From: Brevundimonas sp. EYE_349
GTDB taxonomy: Bacteria > Pseudomonadota > Alphaproteobacteria > Caulobacterales > Caulobacteraceae
DNA length: 64,000 nt
Direction of reading: 5' to 3'
Assembly (NCBI RefSeq): GCF_023147505.1
Contig: NZ_JAHXPB010000003.1
Location: forward strand, 248,001-312,000
Below, piece after piece: positions 27,661 to 34,380 of this stretch; positions within the stretch are counted from its first letter, which is position 1, and each line of letters opens with the position of its first letter. The notes under the pieces are model-generated. The model was given only the letters and a program-made list of their open reading frames with translations, was not told the origin of the DNA and did no database searches. The position numbers were made by a program, and so were the translations under genes.

Positions 27661-27685
27661 AACCGGGCCTCGGATCGCCTGTTCC
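27661..27685 (-). promoter_or_regulatory. EcfG-type general stress promoter of the catalase gene
   Basis: On the minus strand GGAAC (27685-27681), a 17-nt spacer and GTT (27663-27661) match the alphaproteobacterial sigma-EcfG pattern. Transcription should start about 20 bp before the catalase ATG, leaving room only for the ribosome site. Confidence 0.75.
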
Positions 27686-27773
27686 GAAGGTCGCTTGTTG
27701 GGCTTTAGGCCCTGAACAGCGAGGCTTGTTCGCCGCTTCCATAAGCCATGCACGGAATTGGACACTCGGAACG

Positions 27774-27791
27774 GGCCGCCGAAAGGCGGCC
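27774..27791 (+). promoter_or_regulatory. Stable GAAA-tetraloop hairpin upstream of the hemerythrin gene
   Basis: GGCCGCC-GAAA-GGCGGCC forms a perfect 7-bp stem in the leader of the divergent stress operon, followed by TTGAACCTTCTTTT and then GAGGAGG. A GGAAC at 27768-27772 precedes it, but no GTT follows at the right distance, so an EcfG promoter here is only weakly supported. The hairpin could act as an attenuator or stabiliser. Confidence 0.45.
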
Positions 27792-27818
27792 TTGAACCTT
27801 CTTTTCGAGGAGGTCTCC

Positions 27819-28364
27819 ATGTCTATTGTCGACAAGGCGCTCGCCGCCGTCACGCCGCAACCCAGCGAAGAAAAACGCGCCCAGGCGACGGCGAAAGCCC
27901 GGGCCGCCGCCTCGCCCGGGGACTGGCTGTCGATGGTGCTGGATCACCATGACGAAATCCGGTCAGCTTTCGCCGCCGGGCGCGCAGCGACCGGCGCGGC
28001 GGATCGCACGGCGGCGTTCAAGGCGCTCGCTCTGGTGCTGAACGGCCATTCGCTGGCCGAGGAGCTGGTTCTGTATCCTGCCATGGGTCAGGCCGGCGAA
28101 AAGATGCACGCCGCCCACGCCTATCTGGAACAGACCACCGCCAAGGCGCAGATGGCCGAGCTTGAGAACATCGCGCCGTCCAAACAGGCCTGGCTGGACA
28201 AGTGGGAGCATATCGAAGGCGCTGTCCTGACCCACATGTTCGAAGAAGAGAGCGATTGGTTCCCGAGGCTGAAAGCCAAGGGCGAGCATCAGCCGCGTCT
28301 AGGAGCCCGCTACGCCGAGGAGTTCGGCCGCTATGTCGGCGCGCCGACGTCCCAAGCCGCCTGA
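27819..28364 (+). CDS. Hemerythrin HHE-domain protein
   Basis: A 181-residue four-helix protein; the ATG at 27819 follows GAGGAGG. Likely iron ligands are in VLDHHDEIRSAF, LNGHSLAEELVLYPAM, HAAHAYLEQTT and HIEGAVLTHMFEEESDWFP. Such proteins bind a di-iron centre and respond to oxygen, nitric oxide or peroxide. It opens an operon with a SRPBCC protein (33 bp gap) and a zinc dehydrogenase (18 bp gap), divergent from the catalase, so it very likely belongs to the same stress response. Confidence 0.88.
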   Translation: MSIVDKALAAVTPQPSEEKRAQATAKARAAASPGDWLSMVLDHHDEIRSAFAAGRAATGAADRTAAFKALALVLNGHSLAEELVLYPAMGQAGEKMHAAHAYLEQTTAKAQMAELENIAPSKQAWLDKWEHIEGAVLTHMFEEESDWFPRLKAKGEHQPRLGARYAEEFGRYVGAPTSQAA

Positions 28365-28397
28365 TTCCGACTGTTCAACGAAAAGGAGGCATCGACC

Positions 28398-28964
28398 ATG
28401 GCCGAACCCCTATCGACCGACGCCGACGTTCAATCGCCGGCCTTCAACGACAAGGACGAGGTGGAGGGCGCCTATGACGCCACCAGCGTCCGCGCCGTCA
28501 TGATCAACCGGCCGCGTCAGGACCTGTACGACTACTGGCGCGACTTCCGAAACCTGCCCAGCTTCATGGAAAACGTGAAGGCGGTCGATGTGCTGGGCGA
28601 TGCCCGTTCGAGCTGGACGGTCGCCGGCCCCGCCGGGGCCGAGATCGAACTGGTCAGCGAGATCACCGAGGACCGGCCCGGCGAATACATCGCCTGGCGA
28701 TCGACCGAAGACAGCGACATCGACCATGAGGGCTGGATCGAGTTTCGCGACAACGCCTTTGGTCGCGGCACGGAGGTCCGGGTCCTGATCAGCTACGACC
28801 CACCCGCCGGCGCGGTCGGCAAGCTGGTCGCCAAGGTGATGCAGCGCGAGCCTCGGGTTCAGGCTCGGCGCGAGCTGCGGCGCTTCAAACAGCTGATGGA
28901 GACGGGTGAAATCTCGACGTCCAAGGCCCCCAACGCGGGGCCGCGCGCCGACCGTCATTTCTGA
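28398..28964 (+). CDS. SRPBCC-family cyclase/COQ10-like protein
   Basis: A 188-residue soluble protein whose core (VRAVMINRPRQDLYDYWRDFRNLPSFMENVKAVDVL to RVLISYDPPAGAVGKLVAKVM) fits the START/SRPBCC helix-grip fold that binds hydrophobic ligands, close to polyketide-cyclase/COQ10 types. It lacks a signal peptide. AAGGAGG lies 8 nt before the ATG. In stress-induced operons such proteins are common, but the ligand is unknown. Confidence 0.85.
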   Translation: MAEPLSTDADVQSPAFNDKDEVEGAYDATSVRAVMINRPRQDLYDYWRDFRNLPSFMENVKAVDVLGDARSSWTVAGPAGAEIELVSEITEDRPGEYIAWRSTEDSDIDHEGWIEFRDNAFGRGTEVRVLISYDPPAGAVGKLVAKVMQREPRVQARRELRRFKQLMETGEISTSKAPNAGPRADRHF

Positions 28965-28982
28965 TCCCCGGAAGGAAATCCC

Positions 28983-30161
28983 ATGCGCGCCTTGACCTGG
29001 CACGGCAAACACAATGTTCAGGTGGACACGGTTCCCGACCCGCAGATCGTCAATCCACGCGACGCGATCATCAAGATCACGGCGACGGCCATCTGCGGTT
29101 CTGACCTTCACCTCTACGACAGCGTTATTCCCGGCATGTCGAACGGCGACATCCTGGGCCACGAGTTCATGGGCGAGGTGGTCGAGATCGGCCGGGGCCA
29201 CACCAGCCTTCAGGTCGGGCAGAAGGTGGTCGTCCCGTTCGTGATCGCCTGCGGCTCCTGCTTCCACTGCGGCAAGCAGCAGTTTTCGGCCTGCGACAAC
29301 TCCAATCCGGCGGACAAGTCCGACGCCTCGGAGATCGCCTATGGCTATCCGGCCGCCGGCCTGTTCGGCTACTCGCACCTGACGGGCGGCTATGCCGGCG
29401 GTCAGGCGGAATATGTCCGCGTCCCCTATTCCGACATCGGCCCGATCGTGGTTCCCGACGGCATCGAGGACGAGCGGGTGCTGTTCCTGTCCGATATCTT
29501 CCCGACCGGCTGGATGGCGGCCGAGAACGCCGAGATCGAGCCCGGCGACACCGTAGCGATCTGGGGCTGCGGCCCGGTCGGCCTGTTCGCGATCAAGAGC
29601 GCCAAACTGATGGGCGCAGGCCGCATCATCGCGATCGACCACCACCCACGCCGGCTGGCCTTGGCCAAGGCCAATGGGGCGGAGGTCCTAAACTATCACG
29701 AGGTGAAAGTGCGCGAAGCCCTGATGGAGATGACCGCCGGCATCGGCCCCGACGCCTGTATCGACGCCGTCGGCATGGAGGCGCACGGCTTCGCCCCCGA
29801 TAACCTCATCGATGCGGTCAAGCAGGAGACCAAACTGGGCACCGATCGCCAGCATGTGCTGCGCGAAACCCTGATGGCGTGTCGGAAGGGCGGACGCGTC
29901 TCGATTCCCGGCGTCTACGGCGGCATCGGCGACAAACTGCCGATCGGCGCGCTCATGCAGAAGGGCCTGACCATCAAGACCGGCCAGACCCATGTTCAGA
30001 AATATCTGCCCGCGCTTTTGCAACTCATCCTGGACGGCAAGATCGACACGACCGATCTCATCAGCCACCGGCTGCCGCTGGAGCAGGCGCCGGAGGCCTA
30101 CAAGAACTTTCACGACAATCCGAACGAATGGACCAAGGTGGTGCTGACGCCGCACGGATGA
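28983..30161 (+). CDS. Zinc-dependent alcohol/formaldehyde dehydrogenase
   Basis: A 392-residue medium-chain dehydrogenase. Catalytic zinc ligands are in [11 protein letters not shown] and GHEFMGEV. The structural-zinc cysteines are in [15 protein letters not shown], and the Rossmann motif is [18 protein letters not shown]. The long insert and C-terminal [19 protein letters not shown] resemble the glutathione-independent formaldehyde dehydrogenase-like branch. It probably oxidises an aldehyde or alcohol using NAD(P) in the cytoplasm. It ends the hemerythrin-SRPBCC operon. Confidence 0.9.
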   Translation: MRALTWHGKHNVQVDTVPDPQIVNPRDAIIKITATAICGSDLHLYDSVIPGMSNGDILGHEFMGEVVEIGRGHTSLQVGQKVVVPFVIACGSCFHCGKQQFSACDNSNPADKSDASEIAYGYPAAGLFGYSHLTGGYAGGQAEYVRVPYSDIGPIVVPDGIEDERVLFLSDIFPTGWMAAENAEIEPGDTVAIWGCGPVGLFAIKSAKLMGAGRIIAIDHHPRRLALAKANGAEVLNYHEVKVREALMEMTAGIGPDACIDAVGMEAHGFAPDNLIDAVKQETKLGTDRQHVLRETLMACRKGGRVSIPGVYGGIGDKLPIGALMQKGLTIKTGQTHVQKYLPALLQLILDGKIDTTDLISHRLPLEQAPEAYKNFHDNPNEWTKVVLTPHG

Positions 30162-30250
30162 GGATCGCAAGGGACGTTCGCCTCACCCCACTCGCCTGGG
30201 CGGCCGCGTCCCTTGCACCCTGCTGATCGGGGACAGATCCGGTGCGGTCG

Positions 30251-30472
30251 TCACCGTTCGGCGTAGACAAGGCGTCCCTCGAATACGGGCGAGCCCTCGG
30301 CGTCGCGGACCGCGATCACGAGGGTCGCATCGCCACCGTCGCGCGCATCGACGAACATTTCCGCAAGCGCCTCGCGGGCCAACCGGCGCGCAGCCGTCGC
30401 GGTCGCGCAGTCGACGCCGATCGGGTCGCGTCGCGCGCCTGTCTGATCGATCGTATCGAAGAAATATCGCAT
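30251..30472 (-). CDS. DUF6894-like small protein
   Basis: A 73-residue protein starting at the ATG at 30472, one base after the Crp-like regulator stop. MRYFFDTID then D..G...A....A...AREALAEM and DARDGGDATLVIAVRDAEGSPVFEGRLVY match the pattern of the DUF6894 family, small proteins common in Alphaproteobacteria with no assigned function. It is the second gene of a two-gene operon. Confidence 0.75.
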   Translation of the reverse strand: MRYFFDTIDQTGARRDPIGVDCATATAARRLAREALAEMFVDARDGGDATLVIAVRDAEGSPVFEGRLVYAER

Positions 30473-30473
30473 C

Positions 30474-31202
30474 TCAGACCTTGGCGTTCGGCTTGGTGCC
30501 TCGGAGGTGAAGGTAGCTCGGGTCGAAACCCGCAAACGCCGCAAGGCGTTCGACGTTCGGAATCCTTACGTATCGCCCTGCGGTCTGGATCAGATTCTCT
30601 CCCCGCAGGGCCATGAGGGTGCGGTTGACATGGACCGGGCTCATCGCCGTCATGTCGGCCAGCTGCGTCTGCGTCAGGGGCATTTCCAACCCGTCCGGGT
30701 CTGCGGCGCCGATGGCGCCAAGGCGCACATGGAGCTCGCAGATCAGATGCGCCAGACGCTGATCGGCAGGCCGCTGGCCGATGTTGACCAGCCATTCGCG
30801 AAGGGTGCCTTCGTCAGCCAAGGTCGCCCAGTTGAACGCGAGATTGATCCTCGGGTTTTCCGTCAGACGGTTAATGGACGCCGGAGTGATCTGCGCCACC
30901 TTGGCGTTGGTCAGGACCCCGATGCCATGATCCATCTCCGTCAGTATCTGGACATGCAGATCGCACATGTCTCCGGGGACGAAGATCGCCATCACCTGAC
31001 GCTGTCCCCCATCCAGCAGCTTGTAGCGGCATCCCCATCCCTCAAGCACCACGTGCACGTTGCGCGGGACATCGCCTTGGGGCGACACATCCTCTCCGGC
31101 CTTGAACGCGCAAACGTCCTGGACCGCGGCGCGCAGCTCGGCCCGATCGTCATCAGTCAGGTCTGCGCCGTGCTCGAGCTTGCGGATGAAGGGGTCGATC
31201 AT
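30474..31202 (-). CDS. Crp/Fnr-family transcriptional regulator
   Basis: A 242-residue regulator. I start at the ATG at 31202 (MIDPFIRKLEHGADLTDDDRAEL) because the longer frame adds an unlikely leader. A cNMP-fold domain (about 25-140, with VHVVLEGWGCRYKLLDGGQRQVMAIFVPGDMCDL) is followed by a winged helix (MPLTQTQLADMTAMSPVHVNRTLMALRGENLI). This type is abundant in Rhizobiales and Caulobacterales, with unknown ligands. It is co-transcribed with the DUF6894 gene. Confidence 0.88.
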   Translation of the reverse strand: MIDPFIRKLEHGADLTDDDRAELRAAVQDVCAFKAGEDVSPQGDVPRNVHVVLEGWGCRYKLLDGGQRQVMAIFVPGDMCDLHVQILTEMDHGIGVLTNAKVAQITPASINRLTENPRINLAFNWATLADEGTLREWLVNIGQRPADQRLAHLICELHVRLGAIGAADPDGLEMPLTQTQLADMTAMSPVHVNRTLMALRGENLIQTAGRYVRIPNVERLAAFAGFDPSYLHLRGTKPNAKV

Positions 31203-31302
31203 GCTGCTCGCCTCGTCGTTCCAGCCCGACCTTAACCGGAGCACGCGAAGATTGCACCTTCGCTAACGCCCGAACGGTGATCCGCAAAAGCGTCGGCGCT
31301 TA

Positions 31303-31335
31303 ACGCAGGTTAGTGAGAGGAAGGCGTACCTGCGT
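31303..31335 (+). promoter_or_regulatory. Inverted repeat upstream of a small membrane-protein gene
   Basis: ACGCAGGT and ACCTGCGT form a perfect 8-bp inverted repeat with a 17-nt loop that contains the purine-rich AGAGGAAGG. It lies 12 bp before the ATG at 31348 and about 100 bp from the divergent Crp-like gene. It may be an operator, or an RNA hairpin hiding a ribosome site. Confidence 0.4.
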
Positions 31336-31347
31336 CATCGGTGACGA

Positions 31348-31494
31348 ATGGCGATGTTCTCTGGCCCGAAACTTCGACGCGCGCGGTGCTCAAACGGCCG
31401 CTTCGGCCGCTTGACGGCTTGGTTCATCGCGCTGGCCTGCGCCGGCGTCGCGACGGCTCTGGTCGTCGATACGCTGATACGGCTTCAAGGCTGA
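31348..31494 (+). CDS. Small single-pass membrane protein (48 residues)
   Basis: A short frame with a basic N-terminus followed by a clear membrane segment, LTAWFIALACAGVATALVVDTLI. The ribosome site is poor (GGTGA), and a GTG in another frame competes. The hydrophobic segment bounded by charges is the main evidence that it is real. No family is recognised. Confidence 0.4.
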   Translation: MAMFSGPKLRRARCSNGRFGRLTAWFIALACAGVATALVVDTLIRLQG

Positions 31495-31636
31495 CGGCCC
31501 GACGCATCGCCGCCGAACGCGTCTTGCGCGCCGCATCCGCACGGGGCCGCTGGGCGCGAAGGCCGCCCCGTTGAAGCGCCGTCCGACTCCACAAACCGTC
31601 GTCGCCGTGTCAGCCTTGGCGCCGGGAGGACTGAAG

Positions 31637-31828
31637 ATGGCGACGCGGAAGACCCTCATCAAAGCGCGGGCCTGGGTCCGCCTCCAGCCCTTAGAGCCGC
31701 TCGCCCGACGACAGGTCTTGCGGTCATCCTGGCGGCTCTCGACGCGGCGCCGGAAACCCGCAGGCACCCTCGCTGACGCGATCAAGGCCGAGGCCGGGCA
31801 GGCCTTCGACAAGGAGGCGATCGCCTGA
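31637..31828 (+). CDS. Small basic hypothetical protein
   Basis: A 63-residue protein. The ATG at 31637 follows GGGAGGA at 7 nt, a stronger start than the in-frame one at 31571. Sequence MATRKTLIKARAWVRLQPL is arginine-rich, ending in an alpha-helical TLADAIKAEAGQAFDKEAIA. It ends one base before the next gene, so they form an operon. Function unknown. Confidence 0.55.
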   Translation: MATRKTLIKARAWVRLQPLEPLARRQVLRSSWRLSTRRRKPAGTLADAIKAEAGQAFDKEAIA

Positions 31829-31829
31829 T

Positions 31830-32285
31830 ATGGCCGCCAAGCTGAAGGTCTTCGCCTGGTCCGACGGCTTTCACGCCTTCACCGTCGCCACGACGTCGCG
31901 ACCGAAGGCGCTTGAAGCCTGGGGCTCCAAGCAGGACCTTTTCGCGACCGGCCTGGCCCGCCCGCTCACGGGCGGTCCCGACTATGACGCCGCCTTGGCC
32001 GCCCCGGGCGAGGTGATCACGCGCAGTCTTGCGATCGATCTCGGCAAGATCGGCAAGGCCAGGCGATCCAGGACGCGCGGGCCGTCAAGGGCGAAGGCCG
32101 CCAGGATCAAAACGCTGCAAGCCGCGCTCGCCGATCTGGACCAGAGCCACCAGGCGGCGATGGCCGATTTCGACGCTCAACAGACCGCGCTTGATGCAGC
32201 GCGACGAAAGGCGAAGGCCCGCCATGCGACGGATCGCCAAACCCTGTTGGCGGATTTGGAGGCGGTCAGGGCCTCGGCCCAATAA
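31830..32285 (+). CDS. Hypothetical protein with C-terminal coiled coil
   Basis: A 151-residue protein preceded by AAGGAGG inside the upstream gene. Residues 1-75 (KLKVFAWSDGFHAFTVATTSRPKALEAWG, LATGLARPL-like, APGEVITRS) look like a small globular domain I have seen annotated only as hypothetical in Caulobacterales and sphingomonads. Residues 85-150 form an alanine-rich coiled coil (LQAALADLDQSHQAAMADFDAQQTALDAAR). About 290 bp without a gene follow before the IS remnants. Confidence 0.7.
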   Translation: MAAKLKVFAWSDGFHAFTVATTSRPKALEAWGSKQDLFATGLARPLTGGPDYDAALAAPGEVITRSLAIDLGKIGKARRSRTRGPSRAKAARIKTLQAALADLDQSHQAAMADFDAQQTALDAARRKAKARHATDRQTLLADLEAVRASAQ

Positions 32286-32574
32286 TCGAACCCCGCCACA
32301 ACCGACTCGGCCGGACCGGACCCGCCGAACAGATCGATCTGCCCTGGCGCGGCGCGACAAGGCCAGTCGATCGGCGCCGCAGCCCGCCGTCACCAGATTG
32401 GACACGCTCACGCCCACCAGGTGCACGCGCCCGGCTTGGTGGATGGAGGGACCGAACCCGCAGCCGGCCGAGGTCGCTTAACGCCTCGCACGAGGCGACG
32501 GGCTCGGACAGAGATGGGCTGCGGGTCGATAGCGCGCGATGTAAAGAAGGCGGTCGGCGCCGCCGATCATCCTG

Positions 32575-32798
32575 TATCGAACGAAGACACCGCTTTCACT
32601 CCAACGCTTTAGCGATTGTAGAGCGTCGTACGCGGCGCATAGGCCGCTGGCTCATCCCGCCAGCGCAGCCCGTTGCGGCTGACGAAGACGATCCGCTCCA
32701 CACCTACGCTCATCTAGCCGGGGCTTGCCGTGGTTCTTGTTGAAATAGGGTTCTTGCCGAGCCATCTGCTCGTTCGCCGGCCAATACAGGCTAATCAT
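32575..32798 (-). pseudogene. IS5-family transposase fragment, N-terminal part
   Basis: From the ATG at 32798 the frame reads MISLYWPANEQMARQEPYFN then KNHGKPRLDERR, the usual start of an IS5-family transposase. A frameshift near 32715 moves it to IVFVSRNGLRWRDEPAAYAP and TTLYNR, and a second near 32605 to KRWSESGVFVRY, after which similarity stops. It is clearly broken. It lies downstream of a C-terminal fragment of the same family, so the two cannot be one intact copy. Confidence 0.8.
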
Positions 32799-32869
32799 AT
32801 CCAGACTCCTTCGGAGCCTGAATCAGATCGCAAGCCTCACATCGACAGGAGCGATCCTAGGCTCAGGAC

Positions 32870-33224
32870 TCATAGCCAGAAGAGCACCCTGCCCGCGAGG
32901 GCTATGGCGGACAGGAAGACGTTCGGGCAGCGATCATAGCGCGTGGCGACCCGTCGCCAGTCCTTCAGCCTGCCGACCCGAAGGGCGGCGCGTAGCAGCC
33001 AACATGATCTCGATGCGGTTGCGCCGTTTGTAGCGGCGCTTGTCGTAGCGGATCGGTTCGGTGCGAGTTTTGCGGCCTGGGATGCACGGCGTGATCCCCT
33101 TGGCCTGCAAGGCGTCCCGGAACCAGTCGGCGTCGTAGCCCCCGCCTCCCAGAAGCCACTGGGCGCGTGGCAGGCTGTCCAGAAGAGCGGCAGCGCCGAT
33201 GTAGTCGCTGACCTGACCCTCCTA
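32870..33224 (-). pseudogene. IS5-family transposase fragment, C-terminal part
   Basis: The frame around 33220-33000 reads VSDYIGAAALLDSLPRAQW, LLGGGGYDADWFRDALQ and YDKRRYKRRNRIEIM, the DDE-domain end of an IS5-family transposase. A frameshift near 33000 puts the tail GRLKDWRRVATRYDRC...FLSAIALA in another frame, ending at 32870. The N-terminal two thirds are missing; an IS1182 remnant abuts its upstream side. Confidence 0.82.
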
Positions 33225-33234
33225 GCGGCCACAA

Positions 33235-33654
33235 TGAGTCGAGGCCGTGTAAAAACGTGCTGAGCGACGGCGGGGCGGAGGTTGAGACGAAGCCCAGGAC
33301 GCCTCCTGCTCACGCTCTGATGGCTTCCATCAGCGGCTTGGTTCCCAGCACGGCCATTCCCCCCTTCATGTTGTAGGCCAGGATGTGGAGGCTGATCTGG
33401 GTCTTCACGTTGGGTAGTCGCTTCATCAGGAAGTGGGTGTGGCCCATCCAGGCCTTGATCGTGCCGAACGGATGTTCGACCAGGCTTCGCCTTTCGCGCA
33501 TGGCTCGGGGCCTGAGGTCCATCCGGGCCTGGAGCGCATCGATCACCGCTTCATGCTCCCACCGCGTGACCTTTCGTTCGACCGCAGGCGTGCACTGAGC
33601 CTTGATGCTGCAGCCTGAACAACTGGCTCTGTCCCAGTATCGATGCAGCGTCAT
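33235..33654 (-). pseudogene. IS1182-family transposase fragment with its right end
   Basis: A C-terminal transposase piece (coding 33310-33654) with CSGCSIKAQCTPAVERK, VTRWEHEAVIDALQARMD and VEHPFGTIKAWMGHTHFLMK, the DDE_Tnp_1 tail of IS1182. The N-terminal three quarters are absent. Downstream, CGTTTTTACACGGCC near 33237-33251 looks like an IS1182 terminal repeat next to the broken IS5 gene, suggesting IS1182 inserted there and was then truncated on its other side. Confidence 0.8.
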
Positions 33655-33676
33655 GCCCGATACACAGCATGCGCAG

Positions 33677-33725
33677 CCTGCGCAGCTCTTAGCTTGTTCT
33701 GAGCAGGTTTTAACTTGTCCCGAAA
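33677..33725 (-). repeat. Lone right end of a second Tn7-like element
   Basis: Read on the minus strand from 33725, this segment aligns with the right end of the 21-kb element read from 54794. Without gaps, 25 of the first 35 positions are identical, including GCTCAGAAC and AGCT, and GCGCAG recurs just after. It points outward to the right, directly against the left target duplication. No transposase genes belong to it, so it is the stump of an earlier insertion. Confidence 0.75.
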
Positions 33726-33729
33726 ACAA
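33725..33729. repeat. Left target-site duplication (AACAA)
   Basis: AACAA lies directly before the left end of the element and is repeated at 54795-54799. Five base pairs is the duplication length made by Tn7-type transposition. Its first base may also be the last base of the lone right end. Confidence 0.8.
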
Positions 33730-33852
33730 TATCGGGACCACTTAACAGTGGCTCACCCGAACACGATAGGCGCTGGGGTTGAGAAAATCGACCACTTAGC
33801 GAGACCAGCTAAGAGCGCCTCAAACTGGCGCAAAACCACCTAAGACCTGCTC
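33730..33852 (+). repeat. Left transposon end with TnsB-binding repeats
   Basis: Repeated motifs follow the terminus: GGGACCACTTAACAGTGGC (33734-33752), CGACCACTTAGCGAGACC with GACCAGCTAAGAGCGCC (33789-33819) and AAACCACCTAAGACCTGC (33832-33849). The shared core is ACCACYTAA. Multiple spaced copies at each end are typical TnsB sites. Confidence 0.8.
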
Positions 33853-33889
33853 AGTCGGTTTCCTCGCGGGGACGGCGCTTCCCGCTCGC

Positions 33890-34207
33890 TCAATGCAGGC
33901 CCGCGTTTCGCCGCTCATGATCGATGAGGGAAAGCAGCTCGCGAAGGGGCTTCTCCATGGTCTCGAGCTTGATGGCTTGAAGTCGACCACCTCGACCGGA
34001 GGCGGATAGCATCGCCTCAAGCACGGCGTCCGAATGCCTCATGAGCTCAACCAGGTTTTCGCCGCTTGGACCGTTGCGCGCTTCGAACCAGTTCTTCACG
34101 GCCCGCTCGTTGGCGTTGGTTATTCGGCTGACGATCTTGCGCGACGAAAGCGAAGAGCCCCATTCATGGTGCAGGGCGTCAGCGATGAGCTTCGGGAAGG
34201 CGTCCAT
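33890..34207 (-). CDS. Putative helix-turn-helix DNA-binding protein
   Basis: A 105-residue protein starting MDAFPKLIADALHHEWGSSL at 34207 (an ATG one codon earlier is equally possible), with GTGAGG upstream. The stretch SSRKIVSRITNANERAVKNWFEARNGPSGENLVELMRHSDAVLEAML is a helix-turn-helix pattern common in alphaproteobacterial mobile elements. It is the gene nearest the left end and faces a recombinase operon. The inverted repeat between them (34233-34275) is its likely operator, so it probably represses itself and that operon. Confidence 0.75.
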   Translation of the reverse strand: MDAFPKLIADALHHEWGSSLSSRKIVSRITNANERAVKNWFEARNGPSGENLVELMRHSDAVLEAMLSASGRGGRLQAIKLETMEKPLRELLSLIDHERRNAGLH

Positions 34208-34232
34208 CATACACCTCACAGACCGGAAATTG

Positions 34233-34275
34233 TTTTCCGATTTTGGACCGAAGTTTTCAGTCCATTTTCGGAAAA
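34233..34275. promoter_or_regulatory. Long imperfect palindrome between HTH and recombinase genes
   Basis: TTTTCCGATTTTGGAC (34233-34248) and GTCCATTTTCGGAAAA (34260-34275) are inverted copies with 13 of 16 positions paired and an 11-bp spacer. The AT-rich site lies in the divergent promoter region of the HTH and recombinase genes, where an operator is expected. Confidence 0.65.
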
Positions 34276-34380
34276 GACTTTCGCTTCCGCTGTCAGTACG
34301 CCGCTTCGCTGACCGCATCGTGAAGGTGCGGAGCTTGTGCGTGCGAGATGGACCGACAGCGAGTTCAGCACGAAGGCGAG

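Noticed and set aside
32870..33313. Intact 147-residue hypothetical gene
   Set aside because: Only its tail (KDWRRVATRYDRC) has meaning, and it belongs to a frameshifted IS5 transposase. The rest is an out-of-frame reading of the same pseudogene.
33310..33741. Intact gene beginning MVPILFSGQVKTCSEQ
   Set aside because: The first 28 residues are the Tn7-like end read as protein; only the IS1182 transposase tail is coding in origin, so it is a pseudogene.
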